Below are positions 1 through 13,803 of a stretch of DNA of 64,000 bases, one piece after another. Under the pieces are notes generated by a model, which searched no databases, was not told the DNA's origin, and worked only from the letters and a program-made list of their open reading frames with translations. The DNA is from Sipunculus nudus (lineage: Eukaryota > Annelida > Sipuncula > Golfingiida > Sipunculidae): NCBI GenBank assembly GCA_026874595.1, contig CM049306.1, positions 98,511,642 through 98,575,641 on the forward strand, in the 5' to 3' direction. Numbering within the stretch: position 1 is the first letter of the stretch; every line of letters starts with the position of its first letter. The translations under genes were made by a program, and so were the position numbers.

Positions 1-2799
1 GTGGCTTCCGAACATTTTTCATTCTTAGAATAATGTTAAGCTTGGTATAATCTATAAAAAAAATAAATAAATGGCATGAGCATTGTTCCTTTATTTTATA
101 AATCTTGATTGCTAAACCAAACCTGAATCCTTTTTCTTATTTTGCAGGATGATATAACTGTCTTGATTGACTTGGTTGCAAGAGGTGCCCGTCCCATCTA
201 ATAAATTCATTGCTTTTTTCGCAACACCGGCTCTCTCTATCCCGGGCAGCATTTCATGCCATTTCCAAATGACACGTAACATAAGTTTTGTTATGTAAAG
301 GTAAAATTGTAACGTATTGCACATCACAACAAACTCTGCAATGGAGTCTTCACATTAACATAGCGGCTGTTTTGATTATATTTATAGACGAGCTTTGATA
401 GGATTCGGAGAGCCAGTGCAGCTATACCGGGGTAGCGTATAGATATAATATGAACTGGCAGGGACGATCTTGCTGGATTCAGAGCAGAAATAAAAAACTT
501 CGGCTGGTAGTGTAACATGATTTAGTATACAAATGCAGCAGGGAATAGATACTGGCAATCCTTTTTTATCAAGTGGATTCGAGGTTTAATGAAGTATGGT
601 GAAAATATTTATTGTGATAGCTTTTGCAGTTTGTCTTTTTAGACCATGGTCGCCGTAGACTACACGTCTTTGAAAAATAATAGCTACATGATAATCAAAG
701 CAAGTGGGAGAGTTGAGAAGAACGGACAGTGATATAGAACTCATGTTTCTAAGCCTCACCTAAAATATGGATTACGAGAGGGCATTTTGACTGCCATGGA
801 AATTAGGTAAATTCTGCAAAACTACAGAGAAACGCACGCCTACATCCCATCAGTTACCCTTAAGAGATGCAAATTTAATTTATTTAAAATATTTATTAGG
901 TTATGTACTCTTTTCCGTTTAAAAAAAAAACCTTTTTTATCGCTCAGATGTAACTGCCTAAAGGAAGTTTGCGAAGGAAATATTCCATGCAAATATTTAC
1001 GTAATCTGCATAGTGTCAATATTTATGCAGTGCAACAACTTAAGCCAAACGATTTTACCTAAGGTACATGAAAACTAATTAATTTAATGTGGTTTGCATT
1101 TGTAATTTATGAATAAAATCATCAACCTTTTTAGAAAGAAATTACCAATTAATGATGGAAACGGCCAGTTTAAATGTCAACAGTTCATTTATAAAAGATT
1201 TATTCTTAAGAGCTAATAGATATGTAATTGAAAATTATAAAGTAGATTTAGGAAGTATCTCCCTGCAGATCTTACCGACCATTACACATGATCTCCCGCT
1301 TTCACTGATCGTGGAGTATTCAACTATTGAAAAATGCACGGCCAATTAATGTTTAACGATAATAACGTAATCACCTTAATATCTTTATACCTAATGAAAA
1401 AGTTTTTTTGAGTCACTAAAGACTGGTTTTCCTTGGAATATCTGCAATTTGAAAACGTAATGGTAATCGTAAATCAGTTGTTGTTTGCGATTTAGGATAA
1501 TCTTGAATCACTTTCAGAAACATCCATAACGGATAAAATGGGCCTCATTGGTGACCTTGATCGTTGACCTTGAGGGCATATTGTTTAGGTCAGTAAGATC
1601 GCGCAGAACCAAATAAATTGTTTCAAATTGCCGTAGCTGTTACGATGTTCAATGAATTTATCGTAACTAGTTCATGATGGAATAGTTCAACTATTTTAAT
1701 TAACAGGGTAATGAGCATATGAAGAGTCACTGTAATATATACACCCCTGAAGCGCAAAAAGTCCTTAATTTAAAATTAATCCGAATGTTGTTTCAAAATT
1801 ATATTAAACTTCATTAAGTATATATCATCTGATATCTGGCATATAGTTCTTTCTTATGGTGTACGTTTTTATGAAATTCTCAATTATTTTTATATGAAAT
1901 TTAAACATTTTTATTAGTTTAAAATGTTCAAATGGTACACAATTTAAGCAGCCAGTAACAGCAAACCGCGTTTTAGTTAGTGTGTGTCTAGTATATTTAA
2001 GATTTTATTCATATCATTTGACCATGTTTTCGAATAGTATTGTTATGTTATTAAGTTTCCATCACATACAGTGAGACAAGGATTACTAAACGGACGGGAA
2101 GAGCACGGCGACGGTATCAATTTCTGGTCCTGTGGTAAGTTTTAAGTCCAATGTAAACTCGGTCTACTGCCAAACTCGTGTCACTGAGTGGAGAGCAGTA
2201 TCGAGCTGAAGCTACCACGTACTACACAGAGGAGAGCAAAACTTCAGTGGAACAGGAAACTGCAGATCGTGTTCACGCTGTGACGTTTGACCGTGTTATC
2301 ATATCTATTAAAACACTCAGCATGTGTAAAGCTGGGGAAAGATATGACGACCAATCTTTCCGTTTTCAGATCTTGATGAAATATATGGCGGAAGAAGTAA
2401 AATTGTAACACAGGGCAGGTCATATTTAAGGACATTTGATAATCGCTTAAATTTCTAGTCAAGCTTTCCTCGTCAGCATAAAATGCGCCCTATCGGACCC
2501 ACTATAGAAAGATGTTGATGCGAAAAAACCAGAGAAAGAGAGAGAGACATTTCAATTCTTAGGGGGAACCGTTACCAGTTGATCTCAAGTCTGTGTATAT
2601 AACTTTTATTGTATAATATGAATATTATAAATAAAATTTGAATGAAAATATGACAAATTTTTATATATATCTATAAATTTTTTAATATTAAAAAAATATA
2701 TAACCGCATCATTTTAAATGTTTATTTCTTAAGTAAATGTATGTCTGCAGAACGTGGCAGGGCAGTATCACACGCTTAACTTAAAGATATATATCCTGG
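1..2799. other. Non-coding AT-rich stretch
   Basis: No gene recognised. Open frames of up to 76 codons (for example 2178-2408 plus) have no domain or splice context I can support. No tandem repeat of note. Confidence 0.5.
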
Positions 2800-3065
2800 T
2801 GTTAACCAGGGCCGGTGACATCTGCACCTGCGCGCCCTGGGTGAGTAATCGTACCAATTGCTGGGCCATACCATGTATGAACCTCCGAAAGGCGCGCCCG
2901 TTTGTGAGAGAAACACGGCCGTTGGACACGGCCGTCCCATTAAGCTTACAGAGTGCTCACCCTAGGTGAGGGCTGACCGTGAACAATCTCACTGCCTCGG
3001 CTGAGACTCGAAGTCACGATCTCCCGGCTGTGAGTCCTGTGCTCTAACCCTGAGGTACAAAGCCG
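2800..3065 (-). mobile_element. tRNA-derived SINE-like element (single copy in the window)
   Basis: Read on the minus strand from 3065, the segment opens with a tRNA-like head: an A-box-like TACCTCAGGGTTAGAGC at about 3058-3042, an anticodon-arm-like region, and a B-box-like GACTTCGAGTC about 35 bases further on. A GC-rich body of about 190 bp follows, unlike the AT-rich surroundings. The body contains a repeated ACGGCCGTG and a small palindrome around CCTAGG. A functional tRNA is unlikely because the cloverleaf stems are poor. Promoter boxes plus unrelated body fit a SINE. Confidence 0.55.
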
Positions 3066-4524
3066 ATTATTACAGAAATATTACAAAATATTTGCAAACT
3101 TACACCAGAGCCTACGCTCTTAACACAGCGTTTTATTTATAGGCCTACAATCCATATTTAAGTAAAATTTATATGTTCTTTAGAAGCGCAAGATTTCCGC
3201 TGCCTCGGGAGCGTAACCAGAGCCAATCATGAGGTTTACAATCTTGAGTAGTAATCAATGAAATATTTACTCATCGGCATCAAAGAGTTTCTTTTCAGTC
3301 TGTCTTTAAGTTTTTAACATCACAAATCCGGAGTGTTTATTGCACTTTCCACTAACAACTGCACAGATCGGGGTCAACTGCACGTTAAATTATCCCCTGA
3401 CATAGGGTGTACAAATTTATAAAAAATTATAAAAAAAACTTTCAAAATTTTAATATTGAATGTGAGTACAATATCGAGCAAAATGTACGGACTTATCACT
3501 TATTACTTTAAAAAAAAGTAGAGAAAAGTAAAATGCAGAATTAATGTATGCATGTATCCCTTTGTGTGAAGTAGCGTGGGCAACACGTACCTAAAAGTGT
3601 ATGATGGCTACTTCATCAGTGACAAAACTGCAGATAGATTTTTTTTGTAACTGTCGCAGTGATAAGTTTATTTTCGAAGTCTACATGTCGTAAATGAAAT
3701 TTGTATTAAAATGAAATTTTAGGGTTCTGATGCCACGCATAAAAGTCCGAATCAAATGGTACTTATAAGCAGCGAAGAATTTTAATTTAAAAAGTGATTG
3801 AACAATTTCAACGTAAGTACCTCCTTCCACGCGCCGTGGGCATTTTTAAAAAATATAATTACCCCGTCTTTACTTTGGATTCCCTATTGCAACTTCCAGT
3901 GGTGTTGAAACTAGACACAATTACAGTCAGACCTTTGATCTGTCTTTGATCAGAAAGACAATAACGGGCCTTAATACCCAACAATCTGTAGTTATCTCAA
4001 CAAAATCAAAGAACGCCAATCATAACCAGTGATGAAATACACAGACTTTGAAACTTTCTCCATATCCTTTTTGTTTTATGTGTGTGGGATTTATTTCGCA
4101 GAAAATCCCCACGTGGATGAAGATGGAACGCTCCTTTAATGATATAGGAAAAAGGATAGCATTAAAACAAAAACTCTATGAATAATTTTAGATGGATCAA
4201 TCAAATGTTAACAACATGCACACACGTTTCTTAATAAAATTATTGAAAACTGGGTAAGTGCAAATTTAACAGGGAGGTAATATGATTTTATATCTAATCC
4301 TTGGGAGATTGCAAATCTAAATATGTAACGCTTTTACTGGTCGATCTTATATATTAAGAATAAGAGCGTGAAGTGTAGAAATATAAAAAAGATCTTTCCG
4401 CTTTCCACATTTTATGATACATTGATGTGCTTCCTGGCCAGACTTTTGAAATAATATCTTTGATCAAGCATCCGGAGCAAAGACTGTAGTAATGCGGATC
4501 TCTGTAACTATCCTTCATGGAGGG
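3066..4524. other. Non-coding AT-rich stretch
   Basis: I see no gene, RNA or organised repeat here. Confidence 0.5.
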
Positions 4525-6290
4525 GTCTAAAAATGAGAATCTCTATGACAATGCGTCCTAACAGGGCCTTCGTGAGAATCTCTGTGACCATGTGTCCATA
4601 CTAAGCCTTCATTAGATTCTCTGTGACAATGCGTCCTTACTAGGATTTTGTGAGAATCTCTGTGACCATGCGTCCTTACTAGGCCTTCGTAACAATGTCT
4701 GTGACCATGCGTCCTTACAAGGCCTTCGTTAGAATCTCTATGACTCTGCGTCCTTAATAGGATTTTGTGAGCATCTCTGTGACCATGCGTCCTAACCAGG
4801 CCTTCGTGAGAATCTCTATGGCCATGCGTCATAACTAGGCCTTCGTGAGAATCTCTGTGACCATGCGTCTTTAAAAGGCCTTTGTGAGAATCTCTATGGT
4901 CATGCGTCCTTACTAGACCTTCGTGAGAATGTCTGTGACCATGCGTCCTTACTAGGCCTTTGTGAGAATGTCTGTGACCATGCGATCTTACTAGGCCTTC
5001 GTGAGAATCTCTATGACCATGCGTATTTACTAGGCCTTCGTGAAAATGTCTGTGTCCATGCGTCCTAACCAGGCCTTCGTGAGAATCTCTATGGCCATGC
5101 GTCATAACTAGGCCTTCGTAAGAGTCTCTGTGACCATGCGTCTTTACAAGGCCTTTGTGAGAATCTCTCTGGTCATGCGTCCTTACTAGACCTTCGTGAG
5201 AATGTCTGTGACCATGCGTCCTTACTAGGCCTTTGTGAGAATGTCTGTGACCATGCGTCCTTACTTTGCCTTCGTGAGAATGTCTGTGTCCATGCGTCCT
5301 AACCAGGCCTTCGTGAGAATCTCTATGGCCATGCGTCATAACTATAGGCCTTCGTGAGAATCTCTATGACCATGCGTCCTTACTAGGCCTTCGTGAGAAT
5401 CTCTATGGCCATACGTCCCTATAGGCCTTCGTGAGAATGTCTGTGACCATGCGTCCTTACTAGGCCTTTGTGAGAATGTCTGTTACCATGCGTCCTTACT
5501 AGGCCTTCGTTAAAATCTCTGTGACCATGCGACCTTACTAGAATTTTGTGAGAACCTGTGTGACCATTTGTTCTTACTAGGCCTACATGAGATTCTGTGT
5601 GACCATGCGTCCTTACTAGGCTTTCGTGAGAATGTCTTTGACCATGCGTCATTACTAGGCCTTCGTTAAAATCTCTGTGACCATGCGACCTTACTTGAAT
5701 TTTGTGAGAAACTCTGTGACCATGCGTCCTAACAAGGCCAACATGATAATCTCTGTGACCATTCGCATTACTAGGCCTGCGTGAGAATGTCTGTGAACAT
5801 GCGTCCTTACTTCGCCTTCGTTTGAATCTCTGTGGCCATGCGTTCTAACTAGGCCTTTGTGAGAATGTCTGTGACCATGCGTCCTTACTAGGATTTTGTG
5901 AGAACCTGTGTGACTATGTGTTCTAACTAGGCCTTCATGAGATTCTGTGTGACCATGCGTCCTTACTAGGCCTTCGTAAGAATCTCTTTGGCAAAGGGGC
6001 ATTACAAGGCCATCGTAAGAATTTCTCAACATTCGTAAGAATACATGTAACCATGCACCCATGCTGGTTCTTCGTGAGAATTTCTGTTGTCATGCGTCCG
6101 CAATAGGCCTTCGTGAGTACCTCTGTATCCGCGCGTCTAGGGTAGGCCTTTGTAAGAATATAGATAGCCATGCGTTCTAAAAAGCCTTTGTGAGAATCTC
6201 TGTAGCCATGCGTCCTGAAAGGTCTTAGTGAGAATCTCTGTGAATAATCTTCCTGACTAGAAATTAGTAAGAGTTTCTGTTAGCATGGGT
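4525..6290. repeat. 39-bp minisatellite, about 45 units
   Basis: The unit is about 39 bp, containing GAATCTCTGTGACCATGCGT and ending in TTACTAGGCCTTCGTGA. Units are most regular from 4600 to 5900 and decay at both ends. On the minus strand 39 bp equals 13 codons and the array reads THGHRDSHEGLVR repeatedly, giving a 270-residue open frame at 4527-5339 and shorter ones at 5419-5652 and 5691-6062. Small indels near 5342 and 5415 shift the frame, and no signal peptide, splice sites or non-repeat domain accompany it. I treat the open frame as a by-product of a unit length divisible by three. Confidence 0.9.
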
Positions 6291-9200
6291 TCTATCTACC
6301 CCTCCTTTGACTGTGCGTGGACCATAATCAGAATATTTGTGACCACGTCTCATTAAGTGTCATCTTTGGTATTCATCACGGGGCGTCCGAGTAGCCCGTT
6401 ATATAATCAACTACGTCAGGTGTCACATTTGTTATGATATCGCGTTTATTAATGATTCTTTATTACAACACTCTTGCACGTGACTTGCCTTGTGTATTAA
6501 TCATTTTTTTCCACAGTGTTCTTTCTCTCTTCTTTAGTGAACATTGAAAAGGGAATGTATAAATCAACACCGAACGTCAAAATTAAAATGGTATTCTTTG
6601 ATTTTTTTAGAGAATTTTAGGGTGATAAGCAGTAGTGTAATTGTCATATTTTAAAGATAATCCTCGAGGATATTTTCTTCTCTTTGGCTTAATTAATTAA
6701 TTGTTTCGTGCACCAGACTATCATGTTAGAAACATTTTCTGAAAGGGATATCTAAAATAAAAATCGTCAGATTTATAGGTAATTCAAATATATATTCTGC
6801 TAGATTAAAAATACATGTACTGTGCTAAAGATTTTTTCTTTCAAACTAGGTACACAGATTGTAATTGTGATGGTTCCACTAAATTTTATTGTAATTTGCT
6901 GTTTTGTAATTGTTTCGGTCATTTCATTAAAACAAAGGCCAAAGGATGACCCTTCACATACTTTTGTGTCAGCACTGATAAACTTTAGGGTGGTTTCCCC
7001 CAATTTGCGGAAAAAGTTTCCAACAAAAAGTTTATTTAAGAGACATAACCTTTGAGTGTAAGAAGACTAATTACCTAGTCTGAAGAAAGAGATGCGTCAA
7101 TGCTCATGAGAGAATAATAAGAAATCGCTTTATTATAAGGACCACTTTAAAAGGGCGGGTCATGCAGTTATATATATATATATGTTATATGTCTAAATAC
7201 TTATGTATATTATGAATTAGCTCTTCAATAAAATAAATTATTGGTTCATTTTAAAGGTGGCAACAGGAAAAGAAGGTTTCGGCATGGTTTCTGGGAAATG
7301 TTGTTTCTCAAGTTGAGGTCCTCCTTTGTGTTTTGATTTTTCGTGCTTACACCACGTGATAAATGAAACCAGGTGTCAAGTTCACATCTGGTTTTTTTTT
7401 TCTTAAGCAGTGTTGCATTAATTCCCTGCCGGCCTAGCATATTAAGAGACGGGTAGGCAGCAGCAATTTTCCTGAAATAGGCTGTGGCCTTTTCGTCTCG
7501 GAATCTGGTCGTATTTTTGGCTATTTGCATTCAGCGCAAATAATATTTGACCTTGATCATTCAAAGAATGGTTTCCAGGTCTTTGCACCGCAGAAAAATC
7601 CCAGTGAAAAATAAACGGGGTGGCGGCGCTCTGAAAATTAATGCGTTCGCTGACGGTTAACGAAACTAATTTAAAATTGCGGCACACGTTGCCATTCGCT
7701 GTGTCGGTTCAACTAGCACGAACAAAGCACTGTATTGGCAGAATCTTTATGCGGGCAGCGTGAGACGGGTGGGATTCCCATATATAATTCTGGTAAAAAC
7801 CTTACGCACTGACTTCCCGTAATGTAACTACATGATTACAAGAGAATCCATGCTTGCAAGGAAATATAAATTTTGCCAAACCCCATATAACGCTAATTAC
7901 AGTAAGTCCTCCGACCCTGGATGAAAGTCAGTCTCTCCTTCTGAAAACTTTTATTGAAAAATATTGGGCGGGTTATACATCAATCTTAATATATTTTTCA
8001 TTTCGCTCTCTCACGAATTGAAATGGGTCCGGTCGATAAGTAATTTCAATCAGCCAGGTATTTTTGTAGATGAAAGTTGAATCTGCGGAGTTTATCTATC
8101 TGCAATAGTAAAGTGTAAATTCAAATAGATTTCCCTTACTGCTTTAAATAATTGATGATGGTTGTTAAATGACCATGAAGCAAACATATATCAGCCATAT
8201 ACACGCCTGAAAGCGTAAATACGTGATTTTCTAATACTATTTATTCCAAGAGTCTACTTAGTGAGTTTTTAAAAAGCTAACTTCATTCTTGTACTTGTAT
8301 TTGCACAGACAATATCACACAGGTAATTGTAGATGGTAGAGTTTTGAACCTTTAAATCTGCTTTTGCTTTGAACTAACGTCACAGGACCCTTTTTCACGC
8401 TGCTATTTGAGAACTGGAGATACTGAGGGGCTTAGTAAACATTTGGACCATGGTAGCTAACTCCAAACATCACCCGAAATCACATCATTGTGATGCAAAT
8501 TTTATGAAGTCTTTAATAAGTACAAGGAAACAAACCGTTCTAGTTTTCGGGTTTTATTTGTGCTTTTCCTTGCTTTCAGTGCTGGTGATTTTGTAATTTT
8601 ATATTTCTCCTCTGTCTGTGTGCCTTATATCAGAAAATCGATTTCTACAAAACGCTTGGATGGGCGAGTTATGGGTCAGGATTATTGAACCTTGTTGGAT
8701 GAATGCGCTCTACTGTGGCTAAGCCCTGTAAACAGTACTTTACTTATTATATTATTTTATATAATCATTTTTTTGTAAGAAAATAATATTTATATATCTA
8801 TCATGTATATACTGCATGTTTGCGCTGACCCTTTTTTAAAAGGTCTGATCCTGATCGAGCTTTATTGAGGAAACCATATTTTTATTTAGCTAAGAATAAA
8901 ATAAGGTCTTTAGGTCTATGTAAGCAGCCAGTAGTATATTGTTCTAATCAATTTCTGCTTTTCAGCGTCACCTGTCATATCGCCCGCTGACTGCCACATG
9001 AAATGGACATGTACCAATAATGCTGACATGAAGCCATAAACGGACGGCTTACAGATATGACACGCTACGGTGTTGATGGGCGGGTATTGATAAAGATCTG
9101 ATCATGAAGATATCACTTTCATAAAAAAGGCTTAAATATGGTATTGTTATTTGCGCTGGGAAAAACACGTGATTAGAGGTCTATATCGTAGTTTGTTTCA

Positions 9201-9616
9201 TGTGAATTCCTTTAATAAACAAAAGCCACAATGCGAAATGCCACAACGGTTTACAATATAACATATTTTTTATTGATTAAACACCATATTTCCATGTATA
9301 TATGTTTATTTGTGTTATGTTACACGTAGACGTTTTGGCGTAAATGTATGATATGTACTATTTATATTAATATTTCAAACAAACCTGTTCTATTTATCAT
9401 ATATCATTAAATATGCTGATAATTAAATTGTTATGAAAGCAACATTGCAAAGCCAGATTTTATTGAAGTAATGAACGTGTTTGTTTTCTTATACTCGTAT
9501 TCATTCACCTTTAACTATGATATTATTTAGTAAACGACAATAACAACAGATAAGGAGTGTTATCTCTGAGCATCAAACCATAACAAACAGGTAACGACTA
9601 GCCAGTTCGTATATTC
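6291..9616. other. Non-coding stretch downstream of the peptide gene
   Basis: AT-rich sequence between the minisatellite and the putative end of the peptide gene. It holds a short (TA)n run near 7170 and only short open frames (up to 94 codons, 7246-7530 minus) without recognisable domains. If the 9617 polyadenylation signal is not used, part of this is 3' UTR. Confidence 0.45.
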
Positions 9617-9622
9617 TTTATT
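9617..9622 (-). promoter_or_regulatory. Candidate polyadenylation signal AATAAA of the GL-amide gene
   Basis: The minus strand reads AATAAA here, about 146 bp downstream of the TAA stop. It is the first canonical hexamer I see after the coding region. In AT-rich DNA such hexamers are frequent, so this would be a short 3' UTR only if it is used. Confidence 0.4.
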
Positions 9623-9767
9623 TGCTTGCCACACCAGATATGTTCCACTGCATAAAATCATGTTCGGTACCAAAGAATGTACGCTTTTTGAAAGAAAAGT
9701 TTGGACTACTTTACAGAGCGGAGTAATATTTTGAGATCGTCTGGACACACTCCGTTTAACGGAGATA

Positions 9768-9922
9768 TTAATCTCTTTTGCCCAGACCTGCGTACCGCAG
9801 ACCGGAAGAAACCATTGCGCGTTTCCCGAGACCAGCGTATGTGAGACCCCGGTCCAGGGCAAGCCGTTTTCCAAGACCCATTAAGGTGTGGCCCAAAGAT
9901 GCTCCACGCTTCTCAGTCAGAC
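9768..9922 (-). CDS. Coding exon 4: last three GL-amide peptides and the stop
   Basis: This terminal coding exon starts after a strong acceptor (TTTTCTTGCTGTAG) at 9923 and ends with TAA at 9770-9768. Joined to the A left by exon 3, its first bases give Ser303, then LTEKR (a non-amidated spacer end), GASLGHTLMGL-GKR, LALDRGLTYAGL-GKR, AMVSSGLRYAGL-GKR and a final Asp. The phase matches exon 3 exactly. The MGL ending of GASLGHTLMGL is the most divergent in the precursor. A 104-codon open frame on the same strand in another phase covers part of this region and is a shadow. Confidence 0.9.
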
Positions 9923-12611
9923 CTACAGCAAGAAAATAAGGAAATAATTATTTTTATAAATATAAACCTCATTCATGGTTTAATTATTGATATACATAGT
10001 ATTTTTAAATGTTTCCTTGAGCACATTATACCCCCCTTCATTCAAAGTAATATTTGTTTTTGTAAATAAATGATACTCTCCAAACAAAATAGCACGAATA
10101 TAATTTGCAGCAGATATTTGAGAAAAATCATATATTACTTCATTATAAGTATTATTCCTATGTGTAAATAAAAGATACTATCCAATTAAAAATTAAACGA
10201 ATTTAATCTTCAGTAGATATTAATGTAATATAACAATAGTGCTATTTATTGGGCATACTAGATGACAAATATTCCTATACCGTTGTCATCGGTTGTATAG
10301 AACCTCCTCAATATAATCTTTATATTCATGGTGGTGGCCTGGTTGTACATTTAATTTTTGGCATTATAGAGAGACAGTTAACTATTTGGCTAGGAGAAAC
10401 ACATTTCAAAAATTAAAGTCTAACAGAATTTTTAAAGACAAAATCAAGAGGAAAAAATCAGGAAAGGAAAATTTGGCAAGGAAAATCATTTATTGCGAAC
10501 ATTACTCGCATGCTACCATTTCGGAATTAGTGTCATTTATTGAATCAAGACCAACGGAAGGTCACATAGGGCGTATTAAGGAGTGCAGCAGGAAACTGTA
10601 TCTTGCATGCAGGCAATAAAATATCAGATATCCAGAAGAGCGGTGCATGAAATGTCCAAAGAAAATTCCCTGAATACATGGAGACAATACCAACCCCTTA
10701 AAACAATTAATTTTTCAAGACAGTTTCAAGACAATTGACTTTGCGTTCTACAGCCATATTTCTGAGGTATCCTTTTGTGATATGAAAAGTAAATCCCTAA
10801 AGCTATTTTTCTGTAACCATCTCTTAACTGTTTAAAGGATGGTCCGTAAAAGATTGGTAAAATTTAAAAAAAAGCTATTTTTAAAAGCTGTCTGTCTACC
10901 AGCTTAGTAACATCAAAGGATATTCTATGTCAATGGCATATCGAGATAAACCTTTTATGAACTTTTGATATAAAAATAATGTTGTTGCGCATTACACTAA
11001 TTCTTACGGTTCGGGACGGTTTCTTTTTCGACTCTCCTTTAAACTATCAATGCATCCTTATTTTACATTAATGCAGTCAGGAGGTGTAGATTTCATTGTA
11101 TCAATCAACCCTTAGCAAATAGTTTTTACTACACATATCAGTGAGATCTCAGTGAACGTATTATCACGGTCAACAATTTGATTTGTCGATCATTTTCCTA
11201 AAGATTTTCTCATATAACTTTTTTTCTTATATATTGCATATTGTTTACTGAGGTGTCTCTTTTATATTGGAAACTCACTACAATTATGTCAGTCCCAGGA
11301 TAAAAGTACATCCAATCTCAGTTTCAACCCTATTACGTTAGTGAATTGAAATTAGTTCACTTCGTTAAGGGCTGCTTGAATTCATGCCTACTGTAAATTG
11401 TACAATTACAGTTTTTTAAATGAGCTTTAAAGAACAAAATAATTGGAAGAACAAAAACTACATATATAGATGTTTTAGTTATGGTCCAAAGAATAACCAA
11501 GAGTAACCAATAGGTTTACAGATTATTGGCTGCCGGGGAATTCTTGCTTAATTGTAGTCTATTATGGAAAAAGCCATATAGCTCCTGGAGGAATTTACTA
11601 TATACGTAAAGCATTAGGCTGTCACCAGCATGGCATTTAGACGAATAGTATATCCACATTAATGAGGAGGCTATATTTCCTGAACAGGCGGGGTTCTCTG
11701 TTTGAGTTAAAATAAGGAGAAAATACTCCAAGTCGCAACTGATTAAATAAGCAGAACGGGGCTGGAATGGTGCGGGAGGCGAAGGGCGTTGATGAAGCCA
11801 ATAGGACAGACTTCAGAAGAAGACGAACGCTCAGCACACGAGGGGGTGTAGCGGCCAAGCTTAATCACTATATCTCACACGGGTCGCCATTTCAACGGAC
11901 AGCGATATGACACAAGTAGTAAACAAGAAAACTCCACATGCGGCCTTTTCCTTTGGAAGAAAAAGGCTAACAGAAATGGATTAGGAAAAAGGAACGGAAC
12001 TGCCAAGCGGCAAAATGAGTTGCCGCCGGCTCTGAATAAAATGCCGTCGACGGCAGTCTGAAAGCTGGCTTCCACGAGATCTTTGGTTGCTACCTGCCTT
12101 TAACTGGTTGTTAGATGATTTTGCAAAGGAATTTGTCTACTGAGACAAAAAGTACTTTCCCTGCTTGTTTCTGGTGCTAATTCGGCATGGCTGGTGTAAA
12201 CGGACAAAACATCATACATAAATCATAGTTGTTAACCCTAACGAAAAAGCGACACTTTTAATTACAAATCATTACAGACGTTTACCTTATCAGTAATCAC
12301 ATAAAAATCGACCTTAAGATTTCTTTATTTTCTCTTCCGTCAGATCAAGCGTTATGCTGTGACTCTTAAGTGATATTTGAAGCTGTATCCAATTTCTTGA
12401 GGAGAAAATCTCCAACGGCTTAAGTGCGATTAGATGCAGATAAAATGCCAACGTTATCGTTTTACGCATTTTTATTTCAGAAAGTATGGCCATAATCAGT
12501 GCTCGGCCTAGTCTTCCGCTTAACGCTGATCTTTTACAGTCCCAATTCTTTGGGGTTTTATTGCTTAAGAAACCAAAATCAGTACTCCATATCAGGATTA
12601 AAAATGACAGG

Positions 12612-12655
<44 letters not shown>

Positions 12656-13559
12656 TATATATATATTCGAATCACACTTATTTCAAAAATAAAATTTCAT
12701 AATACTCTGTTTCATTATGCCTTCAACACTAAAGAGCTACAGCCTCCTGGTACTTTTCCAACGTTGTTGTTGTGGGTGTGAGTAGATGGCGCTATTTGTC
12801 ATATCTTACATATCATATATGTCTCATACAATACAATGGACGTATTGAGCATATAGGCGAATTTCTATTTTCTAAATATTTTATGAACGGCTTCACATTG
12901 AAGAGCATTACACCTTAAAATGTCTTATTTGTAGCTCTTTTTGTCATGTTAAATCTATCATTATTAACTTGAACTTTCTAACGTTTCACAAAGCACACTC
13001 CTGAGAAGAAACTACTTCAATCATATAAATATATCACAGTCGTAAATTTACTGAAAGCGTAGACCAATAAATGCTTTAATGCATGTCTTAATTTTCCGTT
13101 CCTTATCTGTTTAATATTATAGTTATTCTCGGCATCGAATAAAATATTGATTTTATAGCAATCTTTTACTGGTGAGACACCAGTCTAATCAAATGAGAGC
13201 TTTTATCCTCCATAGTATGGATTTTGCTATGGGAAAGTAACCGTGACGCATTCAATGCTTAATGCTATATCAGGAGATACCGCCTTCGGACAACAAGACC
13301 ATATTAAACTTCCTCATCTTAACCACGAGTGTAACAAAAGGCAGGTGTACCAAAGTTACTGTGCCATTCTCGTTCTTCCATCTTTCGCTTTCCTTAAATT
13401 GCACTCCTTCACCTGCAGCTTGTATTAACTATCTGTTAATTATCCTCCCCTGATTACTCTCGTTTTCCTATCTTACTTCACATGGCATTGGCAACTCACC
13501 AGCTGAGCACATAAGGCCCGAAGAGGCTGGAGAAGGGGAATGCCTGAATTAGGTCCCAA

Positions 13560-13618
<59 letters not shown>

Positions 13619-13772
13619 GGTAGAGTTACCCTCCGGTGTAAAGTGCTCTATGGCCTTCAGCTAACAACATACATTTCATGCTCGGTCAGCATCCCGTGAA
13701 ACAGAATTTACAGTGTTGTTTTTTCTTCAGTGTTATATATATATATATTTATATATGTATATATATATAAAG

Positions 13773-13803
<31 letters not shown>

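Noticed and set aside
9560-9874. 104-codon minus-strand open frame over exon 4
   Set aside because: It is a different phase from the GLGKR-coding frame, which is supported by splice sites and repeat structure.
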